The notes: generated by a model from the letters alone, not told the origin. 64,000 bases of DNA from Paenibacillus sp. V4I3 (GCF_030817215.1 NZ_JAUSZA010000001.1:3880501-3944500), one strand, 5' to 3'; shown: positions 51,654-61,315, counted from the first letter of the stretch. Numbers and translations are program-made.

Positions 51654-53849
51654 ATGCGAATTACATTTGAACCAACACAAGGACTATTCCATTTACAAAA
51701 CATGCAAATGAGCTATGTTATTCAACTAATCAATTCCGCTTACCCAGCCCATGTTTATTGGGGACGCCCCATCCGATCAGGTCAACTGGCTTCGATCCTA
51801 CAATTTCAGGAGAGATGTTCGTTTTCACCAAATCCTGTTCCAGAAGATCGCAGCATTTCTTTCGATACATTGCCTCAGGAGTATCCGGCATACGGTACAA
51901 GTGATTATCGGGAGCCAGCTTATCAAGTTGCTCTTCCTGATGGATCTACTATTTCTGAGCTCATCTATGACAAGCATCGAATCTACCAAGGAAAACCGGT
52001 GCTCGAGGGGCTTCCTGCGACCTATGTAGAGCAAGATGATGAAGCGGAAACATTGGAGCTTGAACTCGTTGATTCTGTCATTGGCCTTCGGGTCATTCTT
52101 ACCTATACGATATTTGAGCAGCATGCAGCGATGACTAGATCGGTACGTTTCGTAAATGAAGGACCGGGAGATCTAAAGCTGCTACGAGCGCTTAGTATGA
52201 GCCTTGATTATCAGCATAGTGAGTTTGATCTTCTTCAGCTTTCAGGTAGTTGGGTTAGAGAACGACATATCGAGAGAAGACCCTTAGCGCCAGGAAAATT
52301 AACCGTAGAAAGTCGTCGCGGATCGAGCAGTCATCAGCACAATCCTTTTATTGCGTTGCTTTCCAAGGACGCCAATGAAGATCATGGCGATGTGTATGGT
52401 TTCAGCCTTGTTTATAGTGGCAATTTCGCTGCCCATGCAGAGGTTGAGCCGTATGGTTCAGCACGTGTATCCATGGGTATTAATCCATTTGATTTTGGCT
52501 GGTTGCTTGAGCCGGGACAACATTTTCAAACGCCTGAAGCTGTAATGGTTTATTCAAACGCTGGCCTAGGGGGTATGTCAAGAACCTATCACAAGCTTTA
52601 CCGTACCCGACTTTGCCGCGGTGAATTCCGTGATCGGACAAGACCTGTGCTCGTGAATAACTGGGAAGCAACCTATTTTCAATTTAATGCGGATAAAATC
52701 GAGAGCATCGCCAGCGCCGGCAAAGAGCTAGGCATCGAGCTATTCGTTCTTGACGATGGCTGGTTTGGCAAAAGAGACAGCGATAACAGCTCCTTGGGAG
52801 ACTGGGTCGTTGATAAAGCCAAGCTGCCTGGTGGACTAGAGGACCTCGTCTCCAGAGTCAATGGGATGGGACTTGAGTTTGGACTGTGGTTTGAACCAGA
52901 AATGGTTTCACCAGACAGTGACTTATACCGAAAACACCCAGACTGGTGCCTACATGTACCGAATCGTAGACGTACGGAAGGCCGTCAGCAATTAATATTG
53001 GATTTTTCACGTTCAGATGTATGTGAAGCGATTACGAAAATGATCAGTGATATCCTAAGCAGCGCACCGATCACTTACGTGAAATGGGACATGAACCGTA
53101 ATATGACCGAAATTGGTTCTGCTGCGCTGCCTCCGGAAAGACAACGAGAAACTGCTCATCGCTACATTCTTGGGCTGTACCGCGTTCTTGAAACGTTGAC
53201 AACCGAGTTCCCTCATATATTGTTCGAGAGCTGTTCCGGTGGCGGTGGTCGGTTTGACCCAGGTATGCTGTATTATATGCCGCAAACGTGGACAAGCGAT
53301 AACACAGATGCGATCTCCCGTTTGAAAATTCAGTATGGGACGAGCATCGTTTATCCTGTTAGTACCATGGGAGCACATGTATCCGCCGTACCTAATCACC
53401 AAGTTCACCGTGAGACATCGTTGGAAATGCGCGGCGATGTTGCGATGTCCGGCAACTTTGGTTACGAACTTGACCTAACCCGGTTTACCGACGAGGAAAA
53501 AGAAATCGTCAAAAAGCAAATAGCCGATTATAAACATATCCGGCCGCTCGTCCAATTCGGCGATATGTACCGCTTACTCAGTCCATTCGAAGGTAACGAA
53601 ACTGCGTGGATGATCGTTTCTGAAGACAAGACCCAAGCTATGGTCGCTTACTTCCGTGTGCTCGCCGAGCCCAATGCGCCTCTCAAAACGCTGCGGCTCA
53701 AAGGTCTCAACCCATCCTTCGATTATCAAATCGCAGGCTTGGATGGTGAGTACCCCGGCGATCATCTTCTCTATGCCGGACTGCCAGTCTCTGGTCTCCA
53801 TGGAGACTTCCAAAGTAAAATCTGGCTACTCGATCAAAAGCCATTATAG
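51654..53849 (+). CDS. Alpha-galactosidase, GH36
   Basis: A 731-residue intracellular enzyme that releases alpha-galactose from melibiose, raffinose and galactomannan oligosaccharides. The N-terminal beta-supersandwich (about 1-325) is followed by the catalytic TIM barrel with LDDGWFGKRD at 366-375, WFEPEMVSPDSDLY near 412, the nucleophile Asp479 in YVKWDMNR, ESCSGGGGRFDPG near 525, and the acid/base Asp549 in TSDNTDAISR. These positions match characterised bacillary GH36 enzymes within one residue, as I recall them. A C-terminal beta-domain follows. Start ATG 51654 has GTAGGAGG about 8 bases upstream. It is monocistronic with its own terminator; no cre site was recognised in front. Confidence 0.95.
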   Translation: MRITFEPTQGLFHLQNMQMSYVIQLINSAYPAHVYWGRPIRSGQLASILQFQERCSFSPNPVPEDRSISFDTLPQEYPAYGTSDYREPAYQVALPDGSTISELIYDKHRIYQGKPVLEGLPATYVEQDDEAETLELELVDSVIGLRVILTYTIFEQHAAMTRSVRFVNEGPGDLKLLRALSMSLDYQHSEFDLLQLSGSWVRERHIERRPLAPGKLTVESRRGSSSHQHNPFIALLSKDANEDHGDVYGFSLVYSGNFAAHAEVEPYGSARVSMGINPFDFGWLLEPGQHFQTPEAVMVYSNAGLGGMSRTYHKLYRTRLCRGEFRDRTRPVLVNNWEATYFQFNADKIESIASAGKELGIELFVLDDGWFGKRDSDNSSLGDWVVDKAKLPGGLEDLVSRVNGMGLEFGLWFEPEMVSPDSDLYRKHPDWCLHVPNRRRTEGRQQLILDFSRSDVCEAITKMISDILSSAPITYVKWDMNRNMTEIGSAALPPERQRETAHRYILGLYRVLETLTTEFPHILFESCSGGGGRFDPGMLYYMPQTWTSDNTDAISRLKIQYGTSIVYPVSTMGAHVSAVPNHQVHRETSLEMRGDVAMSGNFGYELDLTRFTDEEKEIVKKQIADYKHIRPLVQFGDMYRLLSPFEGNETAWMIVSEDKTQAMVAYFRVLAEPNAPLKTLRLKGLNPSFDYQIAGLDGEYPGDHLLYAGLPVSGLHGDFQSKIWLLDQKPL

Positions 53850-53856
53850 ACAGTTC

Positions 53857-53894
53857 AAAAACACTGACTTCTTCATTAAGGTCAGTGTTTTTTT
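53857..53894. terminator. Intrinsic terminator after the alpha-galactosidase gene
   Basis: AAAAACACTGAC pairs with GTCAGTGTTTTT, followed by further T. Confidence 0.9.
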
Positions 53895-54241
53895 GTTTCA
53901 CGGAATATGGATAGATACATAGTAGGTCTGAGTTTGGAGTTAACTCTGTACACTATCCCTTTAGCTCTTAATCACTATCCCCTGTTTTTAAGCAGAATTG
54001 TAGATATCACAGAATGGCTTAATTGAAAAAGTAGAAGAGGTTGGAAACCAATGAACACTATAATGGGTTGAAGTCTAGCATTTGTAGATACCACAGAAAG
54101 AAACTATGAAAGTAGAGCGTTAAGACCAAATGCGCTTTTTTTAATTTGAGAGTTGAGCTGGGTTCATATTTGTTTATGTTTACGATATGATAAGGATATA
54201 CATAATTTCTATTTTATATCACGAAGGGAGATTCATACGAT
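53895..54241. other. Gene-free interval with a short direct repeat
   Basis: TTGTAGATATCACAGAA (53998-54014) is repeated as TTGTAGATACCACAGAA (54082-54098), 16 of 17 bases identical and 84 bases apart. The DinB-like gene promoter presumably lies near 54180-54230. No open frame was supported here. Confidence 0.45.
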
Positions 54242-54757
54242 ATGCTGCAGCGACCTAGTAGTGAAGAATACTCACCATTTTTTACTGGTTATATTAATCA
54301 AGTTCCGGAAAGCGACTATCTATCCTTTTTACACAGCCAATTAGACGCTGTTATCGCTTTGTTTTCGTCGATTAGTAATGAGCAAGGGCTTTATCGATAT
54401 GAGCCTGGGAAGTGGAGCTTGAAGGAAGTCTTGGGGCATATGACAGATACGGAGCGGATTATGAGTTATCGGATGCTGCGTATTGCTCGTGGAGATACAA
54501 CGAATTTACCAGGATTTGATCAGGATTTATTCATCACAAATACTTCCTTTGACGAACTGTCGATGGACGATTTGTTAAACGATTTTAAAGCTGTACGAGA
54601 AGCCACATTTACTCTGCTGAAAACAATTTCAGAAGCAGCATGGTCCCGTAAAGGGATAGCAAATGCCAATGTAATCTCTGCACGCGCTCTTGCCTATGTG
54701 ATAGCCGGTCATGCTCAGCATCATCTTGGCGTCATCCGACAAAAATATAATTACTAA
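54242..54757 (+). CDS. DinB-family protein
   Basis: A 171-residue four-helix-bundle protein of the DinB/YfiT-like superfamily, which contains metal-dependent enzymes such as bacillithiol or mycothiol S-transferases. Metal-ligand histidines are likely in WSLKEVLGHMTDTERIM (about residues 57-73) and in the C-terminal AGHAQHHLGVIRQ. PGKWSLKEVLGHM is a family signature. Start ATG 54242 has GAAGGGAG about 12 bases upstream. It is alone in its transcript and convergent with a small gene across a shared terminator. The actual substrate is unknown. Confidence 0.87.
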   Translation: MLQRPSSEEYSPFFTGYINQVPESDYLSFLHSQLDAVIALFSSISNEQGLYRYEPGKWSLKEVLGHMTDTERIMSYRMLRIARGDTTNLPGFDQDLFITNTSFDELSMDDLLNDFKAVREATFTLLKTISEAAWSRKGIANANVISARALAYVIAGHAQHHLGVIRQKYNY

Positions 54758-54790
54758 AAAAACGAGAAGTCCTAAGGACTTCTCGTTTTT
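54755..54790. terminator. Bidirectional intrinsic terminator
   Basis: AAAAAACGAGAAGTCC pairs with GGACTTCTCGTTTTTT. It serves the convergent DinB-like gene and the small hypothetical gene. Confidence 0.9.
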
Positions 54791-55021
54791 TTAGTAAAGG
54801 GATAATGCAAGGGAGTCGCGCTCATTAAAGGAATGGAGAATCGCTTCACAACCTACGATCTCAATACTAATAATAGAGTCCAAGCATTTCTTAATCGTTG
54901 CTCTTCCTTTGGTCACTTTCGCTTCGAGAGCCGATTTCAATAAATTGAATTTCTTTTTATTTTTCTCATCTGAGTAGACTGGCACGGGTTTGTTGTGAAT
55001 TGTAATAAACATTTTCATCAT
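54791..55021 (-). CDS. Small hypothetical protein
   Basis: A 76-residue basic, probably cytoplasmic protein; I do not recognise a family. It starts MMKMFITIHNKPVPVY and has a lysine-rich middle (DEKNKKKFNLLKSALEAK), then an IISIEIVGCEAILHSF beta segment. The start could be either of the first two Met codons; AGGATGGTG lies just upstream. It reads against the bidirectional terminator shared with the DinB-like gene. The ribosome site and codon use make it a plausible real gene, but no function can be offered. Confidence 0.55.
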   Translation of the reverse strand: MMKMFITIHNKPVPVYSDEKNKKKFNLLKSALEAKVTKGRATIKKCLDSIISIEIVGCEAILHSFNERDSLALSLY

Positions 55022-55221
55022 TTTTCACCATCCTAGGAATTGGATATAGGTCTAGCATATATGAATATTATTAAATTAACCTTAAAATAGTTTTACAATT
55101 TTGAAACAAAACCATATATTTCTATGTATTTTTACTTCTCATATGCTTATACGAATGAGAGAGAGGAAATGTTTCACTCTAAGACAGCATTTCTTGAAAT
55201 ATTTGTGAATTCGATCATTCA

Positions 55222-56022
55222 TTAGTTTTGCTGAGCGTTTTGTCGAAAAAGCTTGGGGGATGTCCCAAATCTCTGTTTAAATGCTCGGTGAAAGTAGGGA
55301 TAGCTGCCGAAACCGCAGCTTAGGGCGATTTGCTCCAAGGACATTGAACTATCATGCATGCGTTCCACAGCGCTGGATAGACGCACTTCTAGGGCATATT
55401 GTATCATGGTTTTACCGAAGCATTCTTTGAACAAATGAACCGCGCGGGAAACGCTAAGTCCAACATGGTTGGCAACATCATCAACTTTAAAAGTAGCAGT
55501 AGCTTGTGCTTCAATGAACCTCTTCATTCGAGTCCCGGTAAATGGGCGTCCTTGTAAAGAGACAGTTTCTGTTGCTGCACGCTCTACATATAGGCAAAGT
55601 GCTTGCAGTAAGTAGCCGCTAAGCTCTTGATTTTCTTCTTCCATTCTTCGCTTCTCGAGAATAAGCTGCCGCCATAGCGAAATCAAGCGAGCATCTAAGT
55701 CGATACGCGTACAAGTCTGTTTGTGGCTGCGTGTCCACCACGCATCGATCCAAGCACCTTTACAGAATACGTAATAGTCGCCACTGGCGATTTTATTGTT
55801 AGGTTGATCCAATTCATGGTCGATATGAAGTTCATAAGGTTCTCCCGGTTGAAAAAGGAGTAAATGACCAGCTTCCATTCGCTGCATATGACCATCCACT
55901 AGAACCTCGGAAGTGCCTTCTGTTTGCAAACGGAAAAGATAAGAATTGAGACCTGATTTGGTACTCACATTAAACGGTTCCATATGAAAAGAATAGCCGC
56001 AGGTTAAGACCTCAGTTTCCAT
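55222..56022 (-). CDS. AraC-family transcriptional regulator
   Basis: A 266-residue regulator with an N-terminal cupin-like effector domain (SYLFRLQTEGTSEVLVDG, LLLFQPGEPYELHI) and a C-terminal AraC helix-turn-helix pair (VDDVANHVGLSVSRAVHLFK; MSLEQIALSCGFGSYPYFHR, then AFKQRFGTSPKLFR). Start ATG 56022 was chosen because AAAGGTGAAT ends 3-6 bases upstream; GTG 56031 lies inside this site. It is divergent from a sugar isomerase and Gfo/Idh/MocA dehydrogenase operon and probably controls it in response to a sugar. The effector cannot be read from sequence. Confidence 0.9.
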   Translation of the reverse strand: METEVLTCGYSFHMEPFNVSTKSGLNSYLFRLQTEGTSEVLVDGHMQRMEAGHLLLFQPGEPYELHIDHELDQPNNKIASGDYYVFCKGAWIDAWWTRSHKQTCTRIDLDARLISLWRQLILEKRRMEEENQELSGYLLQALCLYVERAATETVSLQGRPFTGTRMKRFIEAQATATFKVDDVANHVGLSVSRAVHLFKECFGKTMIQYALEVRLSSAVERMHDSSMSLEQIALSCGFGSYPYFHRAFKQRFGTSPKLFRQNAQQN

Positions 56023-56157
56023 TGTATTCACCTTTCATAGCCAAATAGGAGATGTCTTGATTATATCGTGAATGGTCATATAAGGCTATGATCCATTATA
56101 CTAATTCTATCGTGTTCGATTTATCAAAATATGGATGATGAGAAAAGAGGAGAACAA

Positions 56158-56934
56158 ATGGGACGTTTAGGAATTGGTCTGCAATTGTATACATTAAGAG
56201 ATGATATGGAGAAAGATATGGAAGGCACACTTCGTCATGTAGCGAAGTTAGGATATGAAGGCGTAGAATTTGCGGGGTATTATGGTAAGCCTGCTGCAGA
56301 GCTCAAACAGCTGTTGGATGAGCTTGGTTTGAAAGCATTCGGCAGTCACGTGAGTTTAGAGAGATTTCGTAAAGATTTGCAGGGAGAACTTGACTACCTA
56401 AAAACTATCGGCGCTAAGTACGCTATTTGCCCGTATGTTGGTGCTGAAGAACGCGAGTCAGCGGATCAATGGAAAGCACTGATTGCTGAGTGTCAAGCGA
56501 TTGCCGTAGAAACGAATAAGCAAGGTTTGCAATTCCTTTATCACAATCATGATTTCGAATTTCATTATAAAGTGAATGACGAGTTCGTCTTTGATGCCAT
56601 GTTTGCCAAAACAGGCGAAGATGCAATTAACGTAGAGATGGACGTTTGTTGGGTTCAATTCGCTGGTCAGGATCCACTTGCCTACATAGCAAAATATGCA
56701 GGTCGTTTACCGCTGCTTCATTTCAAAGATTTCACGAAAGATGCAGAAGGTAAATTAGTAACACTAGAGCTGGGCCTAGGCGATGTTCCTTTGGAAAAAG
56801 TGATTAAAGCTGCTGAGCAAGCAGGCGTGGAATGGCTTGTTGTGGAGCAGGATCACTGCCAGAAGCCACCACTTACAAGTGTTGAGAACAGCTTGAACTG
56901 GGTAAAAGAGCATTATACGAATGTTCATAACTAA
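56158..56934 (+). CDS. Sugar phosphate isomerase/epimerase (xylose isomerase-like TIM barrel)
   Basis: A 258-residue TIM-barrel protein of the AP-endonuclease 2/IolE-IolI-like family. Landmarks are IGLQLYTLRDDM at the N terminus, YEGVEFAGYYG near residue 42, LQFLYHNHDFEFH near 130 with metal-binding His and Glu, EMDVCWVQFAG near 170, and LLHFKDF near 200, and a C-terminal VVEQD. These acidic and histidine residues usually bind a divalent metal in sugar isomerases. Start ATG 56158 has AGAGGAG 6 bases upstream; ATG 56131 lies before this site. A dehydrogenase gene follows 22 bases downstream. The pair probably processes a sugar or inositol derivative. Confidence 0.87.
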   Translation: MGRLGIGLQLYTLRDDMEKDMEGTLRHVAKLGYEGVEFAGYYGKPAAELKQLLDELGLKAFGSHVSLERFRKDLQGELDYLKTIGAKYAICPYVGAEERESADQWKALIAECQAIAVETNKQGLQFLYHNHDFEFHYKVNDEFVFDAMFAKTGEDAINVEMDVCWVQFAGQDPLAYIAKYAGRLPLLHFKDFTKDAEGKLVTLELGLGDVPLEKVIKAAEQAGVEWLVVEQDHCQKPPLTSVENSLNWVKEHYTNVHN

Positions 56935-56956
56935 CAATAAAAAGGAGCATTATAAA

Positions 56957-57976
56957 ATGAGCAAAATTAAAGTGGCCGTAGTAGGTTGCGGTTCTATAGC
57001 TAAACATAGACACATCCCAGAATATGCTTGGAACTCGAATGTTGAACTTGTTGCTTTCGTCGATCCTGTTCTAGAGAGAGCTGAGCACTTCGCGCAGCTG
57101 CACGGAGGCAAAGCATACAGCAGTTATACCGAAATGTTGAAGCAGGAGAAAGTGGACGCAGTTAGTGTATGCACGCCGAACTTTCTCCATGCTGAAGTAT
57201 CCATTGCCGCTGCAAATGCAGGCGCTCACGTATTGGTTGAGAAGCCAATGGCTTCAACGGCAGAAGAAGCAGAGGCAATGATTGAAGCGGCAAAGAAAAA
57301 TGGTGTGTTTTTGATGGTTGGTCACAACCAACGCCTGATGCCTCCACATGTCAAAGCTAAAGAAATTTTGAATTCCGGCAAATTGGGTAAAGTGCTGACA
57401 TTCCGCACATCTTTCGGACATCCAGGTCCGGAAGGGTGGAGCGTGGACGGACGCGAAAGCTGGTTCTTCCGCAAAGAAGAAGCAACAATGGGCGCGATGG
57501 GCGATCTTGGCGTACACAAGTCAGATTTAATTCGTTGGTTGCTTGCAGATGAGGTTGCACAAGTAGCTGCTTTCGTCGGTACCCTGCATAAAGAAGGTAC
57601 AGATGTTGATGATAACGCGACTTGCTTACTGCGCATGAAAAGCGGCGCGACTGGCTCACTAGTCGCTAGCTGGACTTATTATAAAGGTCAAGACAACTCA
57701 ACCGTGTTATGGTGCGAGAATGGTGTTATCAAAATTGATACCGATCCGAATGACCAAGTCATCGTTGAGCTTCGTGATGGTACGGTTGAACGATATAAAG
57801 TTGGACAAATCGCAACGAACGAGAAACAAACACATAGCGGTGTCATTGACGAGTTCATTACTAGTATACTGGAAGGCAAAAAGCCGCGTATTTCCGGCGA
57901 AGAGGGGCTTCGTTCTTTGCAAGTTATCCTTGCGGCCTTCGAATCCGAAGCAACAGGAAAAATTATCTCCCTGTAA
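56957..57976 (+). CDS. Gfo/Idh/MocA-family NAD(P)-dependent oxidoreductase
   Basis: A 339-residue sugar or inositol dehydrogenase-like enzyme. The N-terminal Rossmann fold has VAVVGCGSIAKHRHIPEYA, then CTPNFLHAEVSIAAANAGAHVLVEKPMAST with the catalytic Lys of EKP. The C-terminal substrate domain has MGDLGVHKSDLIRWLL, whose His/Asp-Lys pair is typical. Start ATG 56957 has AAAAGGAG 10 bases upstream. It is in one operon with the isomerase, downstream of a divergent AraC regulator. The substrate is unknown; inositol, scyllo-inosose or a glycoside oxidised at C3 are family possibilities. Confidence 0.92.
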   Translation: MSKIKVAVVGCGSIAKHRHIPEYAWNSNVELVAFVDPVLERAEHFAQLHGGKAYSSYTEMLKQEKVDAVSVCTPNFLHAEVSIAAANAGAHVLVEKPMASTAEEAEAMIEAAKKNGVFLMVGHNQRLMPPHVKAKEILNSGKLGKVLTFRTSFGHPGPEGWSVDGRESWFFRKEEATMGAMGDLGVHKSDLIRWLLADEVAQVAAFVGTLHKEGTDVDDNATCLLRMKSGATGSLVASWTYYKGQDNSTVLWCENGVIKIDTDPNDQVIVELRDGTVERYKVGQIATNEKQTHSGVIDEFITSILEGKKPRISGEEGLRSLQVILAAFESEATGKIISL

Positions 57977-57996
57977 TCGAGGTCATACGAGAAAAG

Positions 57997-58029
57997 AAAA
58001 GCTCATCCATTCGTGGATTGAGCTTTTTT
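57997..58029 (+). terminator. Intrinsic terminator of the dehydrogenase operon
   Basis: AAAAGCTCATCCA pairs with TGGATTGAGCTTTT around TTCG, followed by T. Confidence 0.88.
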
Positions 58030-58045
58030 CTTTTCATCCCTAAGA

Positions 58046-58083
58046 AAAGACCCCTTTTTCTCAAATTAGAGAAATGGGGTCTT
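58046..58083 (-). terminator. Intrinsic terminator of the LtaS-like gene
   Basis: AAGACCCC pairs with GGGGTCTT, with an inner TTTCTC/GAGAAA stem. On the minus strand it is followed by TTTTC. Confidence 0.78.
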
Positions 58084-58098
58084 GGCATCCAACCTAAC

Positions 58099-60210
58099 TT
58101 AACGCCCGCCTATTTCGATAGGCAATGTGTTTGATTTACCAACGACGGTTTCCTTTGAATCTTTCACATATACTTGAATGTCCCAGATTCCAGCTTTGAG
58201 TAAATGGCCTTCGACCTTGGCTGTCAGTGTATGTTCATCTTGCCACGTGCTTGGAACGGCTTTGCCATTTAAGGTAACATAGCCAAGGGCGGGGATATTG
58301 CTTCCTCTCACCGTTAGGGTTACACTTGAGCGTCCAGATAGATCCTGCGTGTCAGATTCGACTTTATCAAGCTGGATCGGTCCAAATCCGAGCATATACT
58401 TGGCATCTATAATGGGAACTTTATAATCCTTGTAAGCATGCCGATCGCCGAAAATGATATCATACTGCAAAGTCTCGTAATCCTTAAGGTCCTGCTCGTT
58501 AATATGCATTGCCTCATAATGATCCTTCGGTGGTATGACAGGGATCTTTTTCGAGAGTTGACTTAAATAATCGGTATAATAGCTGCCTTGCTGTTTGGAT
58601 AATTCAATGAGATAAGGGCCTAAGAAAGAAGGGCTAATATTTAATGTATCTTTGCGCCCTTGGTCAAAATTGTTCCAAACGACGAGCGGAACGCTGTACA
58701 TCTTTTTCAGGAAATCGGGATCGTCTTTACCGCTAATATACTTAGTGTCAATGTAAGTGGCATAATCATCGCCCAGGGCTGGTAAGTGGTCTCCCCAGAA
58801 AGCGATAATCGTTGGTTCACCCTTTTTCTCATAATACTCGACTAATTCCTTTAACATCTTATCTGAGGCACTGATGCCTTGGGCAAGCGTTTCAAGCATA
58901 CCTTGAGAAGAAGGTGACATATTGCCAGTAACATCGATTGTGTTTTTTGGGAACTTACCAGGGAAAAAGTGGAAATGGTTTTCCATCGTATTGGCAAATA
59001 CGAAATCGGGTCCATCGCTTTGGTCTGTCGCATGAATAATATTGGCAGCAACTTCGCTGTCTGCGATATAAGGACCAGAATAGTTAGGCTTAAAGTATTC
59101 GATTGGAATATACTTGGAGAAGCCAAAGTATTTATATATTTTATTACTGTTGAAATACCAGTTGTAGAATGGACTAACCGCCGTTGAGGTGTAACCTTGT
59201 CTGGCATAAATACTTGCCAAAGAATCTACTTCATTCGTTAGGAATTGATTGTAGGCGATAGACCCTTGCGGTAGGAAACGCATGGAGTTACCTGTCAAAA
59301 CCTCAAACTCGACATTGGCTGTACCCCCGCCATACTGCGGTGAAAGCATCGTACCGCTTGTCCCCGTCTGCTGCAGCTTATGGAAGAATGGAATCGGGTC
59401 ACGGCTGAATTCCACACCTTTGATAACGGTTGGATCCCAGAAAGCCTCACTTAACACGACAATAACGTTTGGTTTTACAGGGTTGTTTGGATCCCCAGCT
59501 TTAATCGGCTTAGGTGAATTACTAACAATAGCTTCAACTGCTTTATCATCGTAACCTTCACGTTTATCGGTAAACATCGACTTGGTATTCAGAAACGTTG
59601 CTAATGCGTAGCCGTTTGTTTTGGTATTCTCAACTTGGTTCCATACGGATGCTTTGATACCGCACCATTTCTGAATCGGAAGAGGCAGATCCGTGTAAAC
59701 CGCAGACAACATAGCGATCGCGATGAGAGCAAGAATTCCACGTTCTTTTAGTGCAACCTTTTTCGAGAATAAGGTCGTGCGGTATAACAGAAAATAACTG
59801 GCCGCGAGGAAAAGAAGAAGGATTATCAAAATTTTGAAGCTAAGAATATTCGAGATATATTTCACCATATCCGACGCTTCGCCGGCCAAGACGATATCCC
59901 AGGGTGTCAAAGGAACACCTAATATTTTTAACTTAACGCCACTTATTAGGGCCAAGGTAAGAAGAATACCTGAAATGACCCAATAGGCAATTCTAGTTCG
60001 ACCAATCATGGCGATGAATAACAATAACAAGCTGAAGACGATCCATTCATTGAATAGCAGTTCAAGCAGATGCTTGTAACTCCAAGTAATCATTTCTATA
60101 TAATGCCCGCGGCTCAAAATTTCCATGATCAATACAGGAATTAGGGCAATTAATAATAGTGGCAATCGTTGCCGGGTTAGAAGCAATAAGCGATTAATGT
60201 GCTGGTTCAT
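58099..60210 (-). CDS. LTA synthase-like membrane sulfatase with C-terminal Ig-like domain
   Basis: A 703-residue membrane protein of the LtaS/sulfatase superfamily. Five N-terminal helices (about 15-170) anchor an extracellular alkaline-phosphatase-like domain (about 245-560). Catalytic-metal motifs are VVLSEAFWDP at about 251-260, the nucleophile Thr297 in GGGTANVEFEVL, and FWGDHLPALGDD. An added C-terminal segment (about 610-700, SSVTLTVRGSNIPALGYVTL) looks like an Ig-like or IPT domain, absent from classical LtaS. It may transfer glycerol-phosphate or phosphoethanolamine to an envelope glycan. Start ATG 60210 follows ATAGGAGACA. It is monocistronic. Confidence 0.88.
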   Translation of the reverse strand: MNQHINRLLLLTRQRLPLLLIALIPVLIMEILSRGHYIEMITWSYKHLLELLFNEWIVFSLLLLFIAMIGRTRIAYWVISGILLTLALISGVKLKILGVPLTPWDIVLAGEASDMVKYISNILSFKILIILLLFLAASYFLLYRTTLFSKKVALKERGILALIAIAMLSAVYTDLPLPIQKWCGIKASVWNQVENTKTNGYALATFLNTKSMFTDKREGYDDKAVEAIVSNSPKPIKAGDPNNPVKPNVIVVLSEAFWDPTVIKGVEFSRDPIPFFHKLQQTGTSGTMLSPQYGGGTANVEFEVLTGNSMRFLPQGSIAYNQFLTNEVDSLASIYARQGYTSTAVSPFYNWYFNSNKIYKYFGFSKYIPIEYFKPNYSGPYIADSEVAANIIHATDQSDGPDFVFANTMENHFHFFPGKFPKNTIDVTGNMSPSSQGMLETLAQGISASDKMLKELVEYYEKKGEPTIIAFWGDHLPALGDDYATYIDTKYISGKDDPDFLKKMYSVPLVVWNNFDQGRKDTLNISPSFLGPYLIELSKQQGSYYTDYLSQLSKKIPVIPPKDHYEAMHINEQDLKDYETLQYDIIFGDRHAYKDYKVPIIDAKYMLGFGPIQLDKVESDTQDLSGRSSVTLTVRGSNIPALGYVTLNGKAVPSTWQDEHTLTAKVEGHLLKAGIWDIQVYVKDSKETVVGKSNTLPIEIGGR

Positions 60211-60409
60211 ATATGTCTCCTATGACTTTCAAATTAAGAAATTGTAAATGACAACAGCCATCATTATACCACGGCTGACGGTAATATTCGATGGTATAAT
60301 ATCTAACATTTTTTATAATAAAGTATCAAGGGAAAGGCTTATTTGGCAGGAAAAAGATGGTTTTGTCGAGAAATGTATGTATAGAAGATAGAGAAATGGA
60401 GGGGATTGC

Positions 60410-61315
60410 ATGTCAGAGGAACAAATTCAATATGTGAAAAAAGCGACAATGCAAATGCAGCATCGAAGAATGACCAAGAAAGCTTTACTTCGACGCAGCG
60501 TGTTTTTATTTTTAGGTGCAGTACTTATGTCAATTGGATTGGAGATTTTCTTAGTCCCCAACAAAATTATTGACGGGGGCATCACGGGAATATCAATCAT
60601 ATTATCTTATCTAACCAATATTCAAGTCGGGATATTTTTGACCTTATTAAATCTTCCATTCCTGTTTATCGGATATAAATTAATAGGAAAAACGTTTGCA
60701 TTATCAACACTTTTCTCAATTCTAGTCATGTCCACAGGAACGTATCTGCTGCACCCCGTGAAAGAGCTAACCAATGATCCTTTGCTTGCAGCTGTCTTCG
60801 GCGGCATTATTCTCGGTATTGGGGTAGGAATGGTTATTCGTTTCGGGGGATCACTCGATGGTACAGAAATTGTTGCGATTCTCGTTTCAAAAAAGATACC
60901 GTTCTCCGTAGGCGAGATTGTGATGTTTTTCAACCTATTCATTCTAGGCAGCGCAGGGTTTGTATACAGTTGGGATCGTGCGATGTATTCGCTAATCGCT
61001 TATTTTATTGCTTATAAAATGATTGATGTGACCATTGAAGGGTTTGATGAGTCGAAGTCCGTGTGGATCATCAGTGATAGCTTCAGACAAATTGGTGAAG
61101 CTATTCTGGACCGCTTAGGGCGCGGTGTCACTTATCTGGAAGGGGAAGGCGGCTTCACGGGAGATAACAAGAAGGTCATCTTCTGTGTAATTACGCGGCT
61201 GGAGGAAGCGAAGTTGAAATCCATCGTGGATGAGCTCGATCCTGCAGCGTTTCTCGCAGTTGGCAATATCCACGATGTCAAGGGAGGACGTTTCAAGAAG
61301 CGGGACATCCATTAG
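60410..61315 (+). CDS. YitT-family membrane protein with DUF2179 domain
   Basis: A 301-residue membrane protein with five or six helices (residues ~28-205; FLFLGAVLMSIGLEIFLVPN; IDGGITGISIILSYL; GSLDGTEIVAILVSKK) and a cytoplasmic C-terminal DUF2179 domain (about 220-295; GRGVTYLEGEGGFTGDNKKV). This arrangement is standard for YitT proteins, which are abundant in spore-formers and of unknown function. Start ATG 60410 has GGAGGGG about 8 bases upstream. Its stop overlaps the stop of the convergent response regulator gene by 4 bases, and no terminator separates them. Confidence 0.9.
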   Translation: MSEEQIQYVKKATMQMQHRRMTKKALLRRSVFLFLGAVLMSIGLEIFLVPNKIIDGGITGISIILSYLTNIQVGIFLTLLNLPFLFIGYKLIGKTFALSTLFSILVMSTGTYLLHPVKELTNDPLLAAVFGGIILGIGVGMVIRFGGSLDGTEIVAILVSKKIPFSVGEIVMFFNLFILGSAGFVYSWDRAMYSLIAYFIAYKMIDVTIEGFDESKSVWIISDSFRQIGEAILDRLGRGVTYLEGEGGFTGDNKKVIFCVITRLEEAKLKSIVDELDPAAFLAVGNIHDVKGGRFKKRDIH

